A stretch of 37,402 nucleotides of DNA from Opitutales bacterium (GCA_020831525.1 JAFIGH010000046.1:1-37402), one strand, 5' to 3'; positions 15,946 to 25,604 are shown, numbered from the stretch's first letter. Program-made: numbers and translations. The notes: a model not told the origin generated them from the letters alone.

Positions 15946-17844
15946 ATGAAGACACGAATCCACCGAACTTTCGCCTGTTTCGTCGCCGCGCTTTGCCTTG
16001 CCGGATGCTCCGCGGCAGTGGCCGCCCCCGCTGAAATCTGGGTGGCGCCGGACGGCTCGGACCTCAATGACGGCACGCGCGCCGCGCCGCTGGCGTCCAT
16101 TGATCTAGCTCAGCGCAAGGCGCGCGAGATGCGCCGCCTCAATGATCCATCCGCGGAGGGCGGGGTCGAGGTCGTCCTGCGCGGAGGCGTGTACCGCCTC
16201 ATCCAGCCGCTCTTTGTGCGCCCGGAGGATTCCGGGACGGCGGATTCGCCGACGGTTTTCAAGGCGGCGCCGGGCGAGCGTCCGGTCATTAGCGGCGGTG
16301 TGCCGGTGACGGGATGGGAGCGGCTGCGCGAGGATATTGAAGGGTTGCCGGAGGCGGCGCGTGGCAACGTGTGGGTGGCGGAGGCCCCGCGGGTGGGCCC
16401 GGGGCGGGTGGAGTTCCGCGACCTCTGGGTGGACGGCCGCCGCGCCGACCGGGCGCGCGATGCCTATGGCGAGGCAATGAACGAGTTGCTCGTCTGGGAC
16501 CGCGAAAAGCGCGAGGCGTGGATTCCCGCGCCGGAGGGCGAATGGCCGGGTGATCCCGCTCCGATGGAAATGGTGGTGCACCAGATGTGGGCGGTGGCCA
16601 TGATGCGCGTGAAGACCTTCGAGGTGCACGGCGACCGCGCGCGCGTGACCTTTCACGAACCGGAAAGCAGTCTGCAGTTTGAAAAGCCGTGGCCCTTCGT
16701 CTGGATGCGCGGCGAGGGCAACGACTCACCCTATTACCTCACGAATTCCATCCGTCTCCTCGACCGTCCGGGCGAGTGGTACCAGTGCCCGGAGGGCGGA
16801 CGCGTCTACTACTGGCCCCGCGAAGGCGAGAATATGGCCTCCGTGGAGGTGATTGCGCCGTATCTGGAGACGGTGCTGCGCGTCGCGGGCACAGCGGACC
16901 GTCCGGTCTCGCACGTGCACTTCCGCGGGCTTGAGTTTTCCCACACGACATGGATGCGCCCGACCCACTACGGACATGTGCCGCTGCAAGCCGGATTCTT
17001 CATGTATGACGCCTACAACCTTTCGCCGCGGGGTACGCCTGAGAGCGATTCGCTCTGCAATCAGGCGTGGGTCGGGCGCAAGCCCGCCGCCGTCACCGTG
17101 GAGGGGCTCCACGACTCCAGCTTTGAGCGCTGCTTTTTCACGAACCATGCGTCGGCGGGCTTGGATTTTGTCCGCGCCACCCGCGGCAACCGCATCGAGG
17201 GGAATGTCTTCCGCGATATCGGCGGCAACGGCATCGTCATCGGCGCGTTTCAGGAGGAGGGTGTGGAAACACACTTGCCCTACGATCCGGCGGATCCGCG
17301 CGAGCTTTGCAGGGACGAGCGTATCGCGAACAACCTGCTTGTCGATATCGCCAACATTGACTGGGGGTGTGTGGCTATCATCGCGGGATTCGTGCGTGGG
17401 GTGACCATCGAGCACAATGAGATCCGTGACGTTTCCTACACCGGGATCAGTCTCGGCTGGGGTTGGGTCATCGCGGAGAGTGCGATGCGCGACAACCACG
17501 TGCGCAACAACCACATCCACCGCTACGGCATGCACGTTTACGACACGGCGGGCATTTACACGCTCTCTTCGCAGCCGGATTCGTCGATTACCGGCAACAG
17601 CGTGCATTCCATTCTCCGTCCGTCCTACGTGCACGATCCGCACCACTGGTCCTACATCTACCTCGACGAGGGCTCGGACCACTTTCTTGTGGAGGACAAT
17701 TGGACCGAGGGCGTGAAATTCTCCACCAACCGCACCGGCGACAACAATGTCTGGCGGCGCACCGGCCCCCATGCGCCCCGCGAGGTCCGGGAAAACGCCG
17801 GTCTCGAGTCCGCTTTCCGCGATTTGCTCCGCTCTCTGGAGTGA
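15946..17844 (+). CDS. GH141-like right-handed beta-helix lipoprotein
   Basis: A 632-residue lipoprotein: hydrophobic signal then CLAGC with Cys21 as lipobox cysteine. The segment IWVAPDGSDLNDGTRAAPLA, then VVLRGGVYRL and PEDSGTADSPTVFKAAPGE, is the start shared by GH141 and related parallel beta-helix glycosidases. It continues with FRDLWVDGRRA and FRGLEFSHTTW and many Asn-rich helix turns such as NRIEGNVFRDIGGNGIVIG and NHVRNNHIHRYG. GH141 contains an RG-II alpha-L-fucosidase and xylanases. The exact activity cannot be read from sequence; alpha-L-fucosidase or xylanase-like action outside the inner membrane is plausible. The ATG at 15946 is chosen for the lipoprotein signal; an upstream in-frame start at 15907 adds an uncharacteristic leader. 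It is the first gene of the plus-strand block. Confidence 0.82.
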   Translation: MKTRIHRTFACFVAALCLAGCSAAVAAPAEIWVAPDGSDLNDGTRAAPLASIDLAQRKAREMRRLNDPSAEGGVEVVLRGGVYRLIQPLFVRPEDSGTADSPTVFKAAPGERPVISGGVPVTGWERLREDIEGLPEAARGNVWVAEAPRVGPGRVEFRDLWVDGRRADRARDAYGEAMNELLVWDREKREAWIPAPEGEWPGDPAPMEMVVHQMWAVAMMRVKTFEVHGDRARVTFHEPESSLQFEKPWPFVWMRGEGNDSPYYLTNSIRLLDRPGEWYQCPEGGRVYYWPREGENMASVEVIAPYLETVLRVAGTADRPVSHVHFRGLEFSHTTWMRPTHYGHVPLQAGFFMYDAYNLSPRGTPESDSLCNQAWVGRKPAAVTVEGLHDSSFERCFFTNHASAGLDFVRATRGNRIEGNVFRDIGGNGIVIGAFQEEGVETHLPYDPADPRELCRDERIANNLLVDIANIDWGCVAIIAGFVRGVTIEHNEIRDVSYTGISLGWGWVIAESAMRDNHVRNNHIHRYGMHVYDTAGIYTLSSQPDSSITGNSVHSILRPSYVHDPHHWSYIYLDEGSDHFLVEDNWTEGVKFSTNRTGDNNVWRRTGPHAPREVRENAGLESAFRDLLRSLE

Positions 17845-17897
17845 GCTGTGCGGGGCGTCGGCCCGTTCGGGAGGGCATGAAAACGTACGTTCGGTGA

Positions 17898-17937
17898 ATG
17901 AAATAAGAAGAATATTCAAAATTTCATTGAAATTCAT
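17898..17937. promoter_or_regulatory. AT-rich dyad upstream of the CotH gene
   Basis: In the 160-bp gap before the CotH-type gene lie ATGAAATA (17898-17905) and ATTTCATTGAAAT (17921-17933). The latter is a perfect 6-bp inverted repeat around a single T and is followed by TCAT. The same TGAAATA/ATTTCA unit recurs near other operon starts in the window, so this is a candidate regulator site. Confidence 0.4.
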
Positions 17938-18004
17938 CTTGAGTCCTGTTCTTCTTTTGTTGAGTTTTCCCCTGCTACAAACCCCGGACAGTATATTTTA
18001 TTTC

Positions 18005-21000
18005 ATGAAACAAGCCCCTAGACCTTTCTCCGGAACAACGACTGTTTTGGTGTGCGCCATTCTGTTTGCTCACGTCGCGTTGCTTCGTGGCGGCGATGTC
18101 GTGATCAACGAGATCATGGCCTCCAACGGTGCCACGATTGCCGACGAAGACGGTGACTTCCCGGACTGGGTGGAGCTGTACAACCGGGGAGCGACGCCTG
18201 TGGAGCTCACGGGGTGGGGCTTCTCCGACCGCGTAGACAACCCGTTCAAGTGGATCATCGGCGAGGCCGTGATCCCGGCGCAGGGCCGCCTGCTTATCTG
18301 GGCGTCCGGGAAAGACCGTCCCGGCCCGGAGCATCTGCACGCCGGCTTTTCCATAAGCGCGGACGGCGAGCCTGTTGTCCTCACGCGGCCCGACGGATCG
18401 ACTGCCGACATGGTGCCGGCGGTGCCGATTCCGCGCGACATATCCTACGGCCGCATTACCGATGGCGGATTAGAGTTCGGTTATTTCGAGGCCCCGACGC
18501 CCATGGCCGCGAACGCAGACACCGCTGCCGCCTTTCTCCTCGCACCGCCGGAATTTTCGCACCGGCGCGGATTTTACGACGAGCCGTTTGATCTTGAACT
18601 GCGCCACGAGGATCCGCAGGCGACGATTGTCTACTCGCTGGACGGGTCGAAACCGACCCTTGCCTCGGGAATTCCCTACACGGGACCGGTGCCGGTCGAT
18701 GCATCCGCCGTCGTGAGGGCGGCGGCCTTCCGCGAAGACGCGCTCTCCGCTGGCAACGTGGTGACCGCGACTTACCTCTTTCTCGACGATGTTATCCAAC
18801 GCACCCGGGAAGCCCCGGAGGGCTATCCCAATACGTGGACGTGGGGCAACTTCGATCACATCAGCTACGGAATGAGCGAGGTCGTCATCGCCCGCGAGGG
18901 GTACCCCGAGCGCATGAAGGAAGCGCTCCTGGACATCCCCACGGTTTCGCTTGTCATTCCGGTGGACGATATGTTCGGCAGCAACGGTATCTATGCGAAT
19001 CCCACCCAACGAGTGGAGGGCGTTGACTACCGCTGGGAGCGGGAAACCTCCGTGGAGTGGATCGATCCGAACGGCGGACCGGAGTTCAACGTCAACGCTG
19101 GTCTGCGCATCCAGGGAGCGGGCAGTCGGGGGGATGACAGTACGCCGAAGAAGTCCTTCCGGCTCCTCTTCAAGAGTGATTACGGACCAAGCGAGCTGGA
19201 TTTTCCGGCCATGGCGCCGCAGGGCTCGCCGGTGCAGTCTTACAACACGATTATCCTTAAGGCCAAGTACAACAACTCGTGGACGCACTGGTGGCAGCGC
19301 TACAACGGTCTCTACCTGCTCGACCAATGGATGAAGGACCGGCAGGCCGAAATGAGCGGAATCGGCTCCCACGGGCGCCATGTCCATCTCTATATCAACG
19401 GACTCTACTGGGGGCTCTACATGCTTTCGGAGCGTCCGGACGCCGCCTGGGCCGCCGGCTATCTGGGCGGGGAGCGTGAGGAATACGACGCCCGTAGCTG
19501 GCGCGAGGGAATGCGGGACGGTGACGAGGAGCGCTGGAACGCTGATATCCAGGGGGTCGTGCAAAGCGACTTGAGCGACAACGCCAACTATCTGGCTCTA
19601 CAGGAGGTCCTCGATATCGACCACTTTATTGACTACAACCTCACGCAGATGTTCGCCGGTAACACGGACTGGCCGCGCAACAACTGGACCGCCGTCCGCC
19701 ACCGCGAGGACGGGCCTGTCCTCCACGTCGTCTGGGATACCGAAAGCGCGTTCGAGGATGTGAACGAGAATGTCGTCCACACGGCTTGGGATCCGCCGCG
19801 CCGCATCGGCGACCCGCCTACCTTTTTCGGCCCTCTGCGGCACAACGCGGAATTCCGCCTGCGCTTCGCCGACCGTGTGCGCCTTCATATGTTCAACGGC
19901 GGCGCGCTGACACCGGAGGCGACGGTACCGGATCTTGCGCGCGTCGCGGCGGAGGCGCGGCCCGCGGTCTTCGCCGAGGAGGCGCGCTGGGGTTCTTACC
20001 GAATCGAGATCCGCGAGCGCCGCACTCCCGTGCACCGCTACGGCGTGGAGTCGCACTGGGATCCGACCCTCGACCGCATGCTCAATGAATACCTGCCGCA
20101 GCGAACGGAAATCGTCGTCGGTCAATTGCGCGACGCCGGGTTTTATCCTGACGTCGACGCGCCGGACTTTGCGCAACACGGCGGTGGCTTCACGCCCGGC
20201 TTCAACCTTACCATCGAAAATCCGAACGGATCGGGCACCGTCTACTACACGACCGACGGTTCGGATCCGCGCGAGTTCGGGACGGGGGCCGTCGCCGCGG
20301 GCGGGCACACCTACAGCGGCGGCGTCACCCTCACCGGAGCGGTTGTCGTGAAGGCGCGGATACTCGACAACGGCACATGGAGCGCAGTGACCGAGGCGTC
20401 GTTCTTCCCGAATCTCGACGGCTTCGTCTTCCTCCCGGGCGGAAGCGCCGACTGGACGGACGGTGAAAACTGGGACGGCGGCCACTTCCCCAATGGATCG
20501 GGGACGGACGCCGAAATTGCTGCGCCCAGTCCCGACGCCGACCGCAACGTCAACATCCGCGGACCGGTCACCGTCGGTAGCATCTCCTTTCAACAGGGTG
20601 AATCCGCGGGGCGCAACCGCGTGCGCGACCGCGACGCGGGAAACACCCTGACGTTCTCCGACCCCGGTGGAAGCGCGCTCATCGAAGTATCCGGCGACGG
20701 TCCGGGCTTTGTCGAGTTTGACGTCGATGCGGGCACGTTTCTCGCAAGCGACCTTGTCCTGAATGTGCTCAATCCAGAGGGCGACCCCGACCACGGCGCG
20801 CTGCGCCTTCGGCGCGGATGGTCCGGCCCCGGCGGGCTCACCAAGACGGGCGCGGGCTTCGCTTCGCTCACGGGTAGTGGCAAATCCTTCTCGGGTGCCG
20901 TCACGATCACCGAGGGTGCCTTGATGGTTACCGAACCGGCGACACCCCGCTCCGCGAAGAGCGTCGCGGTGGGCTCCGGGGGACAACTCCGCCTCATCTC

Positions 21001-22285
21001 CGGTAGCGGCGGCGGGGATACCCGAATCTATACTTTCGGCGGGCGTGTTTCGCTCGACGGACCGGGCCTTGAATCCTCCGGTCTTCCGGAAGGGGAGGGT
21101 ATGGGATTGCTTGGGGCGCTGCGTTACGATCCCGGTGTGAATGACAACCACGCCGTTCTCACCGATGCCGTCGATTTCTCCGGGCCCGCATCGCTTCATG
21201 TCGACGGGACGCGCAACACCCTCGAACTCACCGGGAAACTCAGCGGTAACCACGGCTTTAGCAAGAGCGGAGGCGGCACGATTGTTCTCACTGGCAGCAA
21301 CGCAGGCTATACTGCGCCCGTGACCGTCTCCCATGGTTCTTTGCTCATCCGGGGCACACTCGGATCGGGTGTCACCGTCGATGACACAGGAGTCCTCGGC
21401 GGAACGGGGCGGGTGGGGGCGCTGAGCGGATCGGGCGGAGTCGTCGTCGACCGGGGCGTGCTTCACGCACCGTCCGCGGACGGGCTCTATCACAGTTTTG
21501 TTCTCTCACAGTCTGTTGGTACCGTGCCGACGGGCGCGCCGCCTCCGGGCAACGGTGTGCTGCGCCTCGATGCCGCCCCGGGAAATGTCGGACTGATTTC
21601 GCTCTATGTCACCGAACCAGCTGACGAAACGCAGGCCCTCGAATACATGGGCGGACTGTTTGTTCCCGCATCCGTAGACCTTGAGGCAATCCTCGGTACG
21701 ACGCATACGCGGGTCTATCTTCCGGATGAGGACGGAGAGCATGAATTTAACGACCGGTCATGGACACGTGCGACTGAAGCGGTCGTCTCTGTGGAAACGG
21801 TCGAATGGTATTTCAACAGCGGTTACGCTACCGGTAAGACCTTGCGTGTCGAGGTGCCGACATTGGAAACGGACTACACCGCGTGGCGGGACAGCCAGTT
21901 CCCCGATCCGGCTGACCGCGCCAATCCTGCCGTCTCCGGGCCGTTCGCCGTGCCGCGCGGAGACGGTGTCGCCAATCTTCAGCGGTATGCCGTTGACATC
22001 GGGCTCGACGCCGATCCCGCGCCCCGTATGCCCGTCGTCCGGATCGACGGCGGCGCGCTCGGCGTAGACTTCTTCCACTTGTCCAGCCGGACCGACCTGC
22101 GCTACCGGGTCCGTGCCTCCGCGGATCTTGTCGACTGGAGTGAAATTCTCTTCGATTCGGCGGAGGATCCGCTGCCGGCATCGGACGGAGGTTGGGTATC
22201 CATTTCCGATCCCGCCTTTTCGACGGGTGTACCTGCCCGATTCTACCACGTGGAAATCCGGTTCCGTGACGGCTTTGCTCCATGA
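18005..22285 (+). CDS. Large secreted LTD/CotH/beta-strand-repeat surface protein
   Basis: A 1426-residue exported protein with a signal peptide (to about residue 29). A lamin-tail domain (31-150) begins VVINEIMASNGA and has DFPDWVELYN. A chitobiase C-terminal-like Ig domain (205-245) has IVYSLDGSKPTLASG. A CotH-like kinase-fold region (about 312-590) carries SVEWIDPNGGPEFNVNAGLRI, then PKKSFRLLFK, HLYINGLYWGLYMLSERPD and VVWDTESAFEDVNENV. A second chitobiase-type domain (730-795) has VYYTTDGSDPREFGTG. Autotransporter-associated strand repeats follow (about 880-1170; LTKTGAGFASLTGSG and FSKSGGGTIVLTGSN), then a C-terminal domain with YRVRASADLVDWSEI. Spore CotH is a protein kinase; secreted homologues are of unknown function and may bind or modify glycans. 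The ATG at 18005 follows tatttc without a Shine-Dalgarno; earlier in-frame starts lie within the previous gene. Likely cell-surface attachment to substrate; this is inference. Confidence 0.82.
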   Translation: MKQAPRPFSGTTTVLVCAILFAHVALLRGGDVVINEIMASNGATIADEDGDFPDWVELYNRGATPVELTGWGFSDRVDNPFKWIIGEAVIPAQGRLLIWASGKDRPGPEHLHAGFSISADGEPVVLTRPDGSTADMVPAVPIPRDISYGRITDGGLEFGYFEAPTPMAANADTAAAFLLAPPEFSHRRGFYDEPFDLELRHEDPQATIVYSLDGSKPTLASGIPYTGPVPVDASAVVRAAAFREDALSAGNVVTATYLFLDDVIQRTREAPEGYPNTWTWGNFDHISYGMSEVVIAREGYPERMKEALLDIPTVSLVIPVDDMFGSNGIYANPTQRVEGVDYRWERETSVEWIDPNGGPEFNVNAGLRIQGAGSRGDDSTPKKSFRLLFKSDYGPSELDFPAMAPQGSPVQSYNTIILKAKYNNSWTHWWQRYNGLYLLDQWMKDRQAEMSGIGSHGRHVHLYINGLYWGLYMLSERPDAAWAAGYLGGEREEYDARSWREGMRDGDEERWNADIQGVVQSDLSDNANYLALQEVLDIDHFIDYNLTQMFAGNTDWPRNNWTAVRHREDGPVLHVVWDTESAFEDVNENVVHTAWDPPRRIGDPPTFFGPLRHNAEFRLRFADRVRLHMFNGGALTPEATVPDLARVAAEARPAVFAEEARWGSYRIEIRERRTPVHRYGVESHWDPTLDRMLNEYLPQRTEIVVGQLRDAGFYPDVDAPDFAQHGGGFTPGFNLTIENPNGSGTVYYTTDGSDPREFGTGAVAAGGHTYSGGVTLTGAVVVKARILDNGTWSAVTEASFFPNLDGFVFLPGGSADWTDGENWDGGHFPNGSGTDAEIAAPSPDADRNVNIRGPVTVGSISFQQGESAGRNRVRDRDAGNTLTFSDPGGSALIEVSGDGPGFVEFDVDAGTFLASDLVLNVLNPEGDPDHGALRLRRGWSGPGGLTKTGAGFASLTGSGKSFSGAVTITEGALMVTEPATPRSAKSVAVGSGGQLRLISGSGGGDTRIYTFGGRVSLDGPGLESSGLPEGEGMGLLGALRYDPGVNDNHAVLTDAVDFSGPASLHVDGTRNTLELTGKLSGNHGFSKSGGGTIVLTGSNAGYTAPVTVSHGSLLIRGTLGSGVTVDDTGVLGGTGRVGALSGSGGVVVDRGVLHAPSADGLYHSFVLSQSVGTVPTGAPPPGNGVLRLDAAPGNVGLISLYVTEPADETQALEYMGGLFVPASVDLEAILGTTHTRVYLPDEDGEHEFNDRSWTRATEAVVSVETVEWYFNSGYATGKTLRVEVPTLETDYTAWRDSQFPDPADRANPAVSGPFAVPRGDGVANLQRYAVDIGLDADPAPRMPVVRIDGGALGVDFFHLSSRTDLRYRVRASADLVDWSEILFDSAEDPLPASDGGWVSISDPAFSTGVPARFYHVEIRFRDGFAP

Positions 22286-22328
22286 GAACGGCTCAACCAA
22301 CTGACAGAGAACCACAAACCTTATTCGA

Positions 22329-23789
22329 ATGATGAAAAAAGACGCACTGCACATTATTGGATACGCTCTCTCCGCGGGGGCGTTTGTTTTGTCGGGCCTG
22401 ACCGCTCCCGCACTCGCCGCCGCGGATGAGAATGCGCCCATTCGCCCGCACGCCGCCAATTCATGGTACTGGGAGTATCATGGCGAGCCCATTATCCTTG
22501 TCGGCGGAAGCCACCGGGACAACTTGTTCCAGTGGGAGGGACAGCCGATGATCGACCACCTCGACCTCCTCGTTTCGGTGGGCGGAAACTACGTGCGCTG
22601 CACCTTCTCCGACCGCAATCCGGGCGATATCTACGCCTTCAAGGAGGTCGAGGACGGCATCTACGATCTCGACCAGTGGAACGATGCCTACTGGGAGCGG
22701 CTGCGCGTCTTCCTGCGCGAAACGCACAGACGCGGCATCATTGTGCAGATCACCCTTTGGGATCCGTTCGATCTCGCGGCGGGGAACTGGTTCCGCCATC
22801 CGTGGAGCCCCGATCAGAATGTCAACTACGGCGAGGATGTCATCGCCAGCCGCGACGACTTCTACGACTCCGTCCGCTCGGAGAACACGGTGATGCTCGA
22901 CTACCAGAAGCGGTTCGTCGACCACATACTCGAACACACGCTTGCATACGACCACGTGCTCTACAACATCAATAACGAGAGCCGCAAGGGACCTGTGTGG
23001 GAGAACTTCTGGGCGAAGCACATCACCTCCGCGGGCGAAGCCGCCGGGCGCGATGTTTATGTCACCAGCATGCACTTTGATCCGTCGAACGCCGTGCGGC
23101 ACGCCATGACGTACCGCGATATCTACAGCTTCATCGAGATTTCGCAGAACAACCAGGACTCCCGCGGCGCCCGGGGCCAGGCGCACTGGGACAACATCAT
23201 GTTCTGGCGCAAGAAGGTGGCGAATATGCCCGGTGGTCCCGTGCCCATGAACAACGAAAAGGTCTACGGCGGCGGCATGGGCTATCGCAATTATTCTTCG
23301 GGTGTTTCGCGCGAAGCGGAGGACCGTTTTTGGCGCAATATCATCGCCGGTTGTGCATCGAGCCGCTTTCACCGCGATGTTGTTGACTGGGGCATCGGCC
23401 TGACAGAGCGCGCGCAGATCAACCTCCGCGCCATGTCGAGCTTCCTCGAGGAAGTGGACATGCTTTCAAGCTATCCGCACAACGATCTCATCTCGGTGCG
23501 CGCGCCTACACGCGGGCTCATGGAAGCGTATGTCACGGCGAATATCGGAAAGCACTACGCGGTGTACTTCCCCGCCGGGCGCTATGTCGTGGACCTCGAC
23601 CCGTGGGTGCATGTCGATCAACTGAAACTCCGCTGGCTCAGTATTGAAGACGGCGAATGGTCGGAGCCTGAGATCGTCGACGTGGAATGGGAGGGAAGCC
23701 AGGATGACTGGGGATTCCGCGGTCGCGTTCGCCTCGAAACCCCCACGAACCGCGCCTTTGTCGCCCTCCTTGAGGTCATCGAGGAGTAA
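22329..23789 (+). CDS. Secreted clan GH-A-like glycoside hydrolase, family uncertain
   Basis: A 486-residue Sec-exported protein (signal ending near SGLTAPALAAADE). It begins the mature part with NSWYWEYHGEPIILVGGSHR and continues as a (beta/alpha)8-type sequence: GGNYVRCTFSD, RGIIVQITLWDPFD, HVLYNINNESRKG with Glu217, and PVPMNNEKVYGGGMGY with Glu310. The two Glu residues at strand-4-like and strand-7-like positions fit the acid/base and nucleophile of clan GH-A retaining enzymes. A beta-sandwich-like tail follows (WVHVDQLKLRWLSIEDGEWSE). The layout recalls DUF4038/GH140 proteins, a family that includes the RG-II apiosidase, but I cannot assign it to GH140 from motifs alone. It lies between the CotH gene and the GPH symporter with about 42-bp gaps, consistent with one operon. 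Tandem ATG codons open the gene. Confidence 0.72.
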   Translation: MMKKDALHIIGYALSAGAFVLSGLTAPALAAADENAPIRPHAANSWYWEYHGEPIILVGGSHRDNLFQWEGQPMIDHLDLLVSVGGNYVRCTFSDRNPGDIYAFKEVEDGIYDLDQWNDAYWERLRVFLRETHRRGIIVQITLWDPFDLAAGNWFRHPWSPDQNVNYGEDVIASRDDFYDSVRSENTVMLDYQKRFVDHILEHTLAYDHVLYNINNESRKGPVWENFWAKHITSAGEAAGRDVYVTSMHFDPSNAVRHAMTYRDIYSFIEISQNNQDSRGARGQAHWDNIMFWRKKVANMPGGPVPMNNEKVYGGGMGYRNYSSGVSREAEDRFWRNIIAGCASSRFHRDVVDWGIGLTERAQINLRAMSSFLEEVDMLSSYPHNDLISVRAPTRGLMEAYVTANIGKHYAVYFPAGRYVVDLDPWVHVDQLKLRWLSIEDGEWSEPEIVDVEWEGSQDDWGFRGRVRLETPTNRAFVALLEVIEE

Positions 23790-23831
23790 CCGCGCAACGC
23801 GCTCCGCCCACAATCGCAACCGCTTGCTCCC

Positions 23832-25292
23832 ATGAACCAGCCTGCCCCGAAACCCTCCGTTCCCACGTTCAAGATATTCGGTTACGCCACCGGCGACGCC
23901 GCGCTCTCCATTTTCCAGAACGGCATCAGCAACTTCGCGATGCTCTACTTCACGCTTGTGCTGGGGTTGAGTCCGGTCTACGCGGGCATCGCGCTGAGCA
24001 TCACGCTGGTCTGGGACGCCGTGACCGATCCGGTCATGGGCTATATTACAGACCAGACGCGGTCCCGCTTCGGGCGGCGGCATGTCTATATCCTCTCCGG
24101 TGGTCTGGTCCTCGGTCTGTGTTTCTTCTGCCTATGGTATGTTCCCACTCTATTCGAGTCGACCTTTGCCATGTTCTGGGTCGTCCTCGGCCTGAGTCTC
24201 ATGGTGCGCACGGCGTCGACGGTCTTTGTCGTGCCCTACGTCGCCCTTGGATTCGAGATCTGTCCGGAATACGCTGAGCGATCCAAACTCCAGGGCATCC
24301 GCTTCTTCGTCATCATGACGACGAACTTCATTTTCGGGGCAATGGCATGGACGCTCTTCTTCCGCGACGGTATCCATCCGGAGACCGGCCGGCGCGTTGA
24401 CGGAACGACGATCGCAGGAAACTATATCACCATGGCGACGGTACTCTCCATCGCCACGATTGTTGCCATCCTCTTCAGTGTCTGGGCCACGCGCGCCTAC
24501 GCTAAGGACAACCGCACGACCGAACTTCCCGGCCGCGGATTGGCCTACTTCTTCCGCAGTATTACGGCGATTTTCAAAGACCGCCTCGCGTGGTTTGTTT
24601 TTGCCTTCTTTGGTGTCGTCCAGTTGGGAATGATGCTGACCTCGCAGGTGCAAATGTTCACATATGTGTTTTTCATGGAGCTGACTCATTTGGAGAAGAC
24701 ATTTGTGCACGGCGCGGGGATGGTTGCTTTTGGTTTTTGTTCCCTCAGCCTCGCCGGTACGGTGAAGCGGTTCGATAAGAAACCGGTCGGGTATTTCGGT
24801 ATCGGCATGGCCATGTTCGGCGGCGCCCTTCTCTTTGTTATGTTCACCCTCGGGATTGTCGACCCGCGCACATCGTTCTCCATTGGTGCGCTGAGTGTTC
24901 CCGCGGGGGTTATCATTTTCGGATTCGGGCAGGCTCTGTGGTGGGGCGGGTGCGGGATGCTCACTCCGTTGGCGACCTCCATGATCGCCGATACGTCAGA
25001 GTTGAGCCACCGCCGTTCCGGTGTCCTCAAGGACGGCAGTTACGCCGCCGCCTTCAGCTTCTTCACCAAGGCGGCGCAGTCCATCGGCTTGGTGATCACG
25101 GGTTTCATGATCCGGCTCTCCGGCATCGATCCGGAGGCCGAAGTGCAGACCGCTTCCGCCGTGCGCAATATCGCGACAATGACCTTCCTCTGCGGCCCGA
25201 TTCTCCTCCTCATCGTCATCTACATTCTGCATAAGTATCCTATTGACCGCGCCTTCATGGACCGCATGCGGGGTGAGGCGCCGACCAAGTGA
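23832..25292 (+). CDS. GPH-family (MelB-like) sugar:cation symporter
   Basis: A 486-residue inner-membrane major-facilitator protein with about 12 hydrophobic segments. The N-terminal KIFGYATGDAALSIFQNGIS and LVWDAVTDPVMGYITDQTRS then RFGRRH match the glycoside-pentoside-hexuronide:cation symporter family, including the WDAxxDPxxG motif whose aspartates bind the cation and sugar in MelB. A central loop holds TRAYAKDNRTTELPG and the C-terminal half has IIFGFGQALWWGGCGM and DTSELSHRRSGVLKDG. It presumably imports the mono- or disaccharide released by the neighbouring secreted hydrolases using a Na+ or H+ gradient. Pentoses, uronides or short pectic glycosides are all plausible. It follows the GH-A gene by 42 bp. 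Confidence 0.92.
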   Translation: MNQPAPKPSVPTFKIFGYATGDAALSIFQNGISNFAMLYFTLVLGLSPVYAGIALSITLVWDAVTDPVMGYITDQTRSRFGRRHVYILSGGLVLGLCFFCLWYVPTLFESTFAMFWVVLGLSLMVRTASTVFVVPYVALGFEICPEYAERSKLQGIRFFVIMTTNFIFGAMAWTLFFRDGIHPETGRRVDGTTIAGNYITMATVLSIATIVAILFSVWATRAYAKDNRTTELPGRGLAYFFRSITAIFKDRLAWFVFAFFGVVQLGMMLTSQVQMFTYVFFMELTHLEKTFVHGAGMVAFGFCSLSLAGTVKRFDKKPVGYFGIGMAMFGGALLFVMFTLGIVDPRTSFSIGALSVPAGVIIFGFGQALWWGGCGMLTPLATSMIADTSELSHRRSGVLKDGSYAAAFSFFTKAAQSIGLVITGFMIRLSGIDPEAEVQTASAVRNIATMTFLCGPILLLIVIYILHKYPIDRAFMDRMRGEAPTK

Positions 25293-25346
25293 ACTGCGGC
25301 GGAGTCTCCATGCTCTTGCATTTCCAAATGACCGAAGGTTTCCATC

Positions 25347-25604
25347 ATGCCTGATCTCCGACCGATCTATTCACCGTGGCGCTATCGCTTGAGGGAATTC
25401 CGTAGGCGGTATTTACCGCTTGCCGTGTTCTGCGTGTCGCTGGGCACTACGGGCGTGCTCTGGGATCTTGAATTTTCCCGCCAGCATCCATTCGGCGAAG
25501 ATCCGTCCAAAGCGACTATCATCAAGGAGGCACGGCAGCCCGGCGATACCGGCAGCAACGTTTCAGGATCCAAAGTTTTATTGACAGTCATCGAGAATTC
25601 ATGA
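25347..25604 (+). CDS. Short single-pass membrane ORF, possibly a gene remnant
   Basis: 85 codons. I do not recognise the protein with confidence. It has a basic N-terminus (YSPWRYRLREFRRRYLP), one hydrophobic stretch around residues 25-40 (LAVFCVSLGTTGVLW) and a polar tail ending in VLLTVIENS. The basic-then-single-TM opening resembles the N-terminus of HlyD/membrane-fusion-type adaptor proteins, which are several hundred residues long, so this may be a truncated remnant with an unrelated tail. GAAGG about nine bases upstream of the ATG is a weak Shine-Dalgarno. It lies 54 bp after the symporter and ends inside an ATGAAATA-type motif. Confidence 0.4.
   Translation: MPDLRPIYSPWRYRLREFRRRYLPLAVFCVSLGTTGVLWDLEFSRQHPFGEDPSKATIIKEARQPGDTGSNVSGSKVLLTVIENS

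Noticed and set aside
19598-21493. 631-codon minus-strand open frame opposite the CotH protein
   Set aside because: Arg/Val-rich antisense frame without domains; the plus strand encodes recognisable domains throughout.
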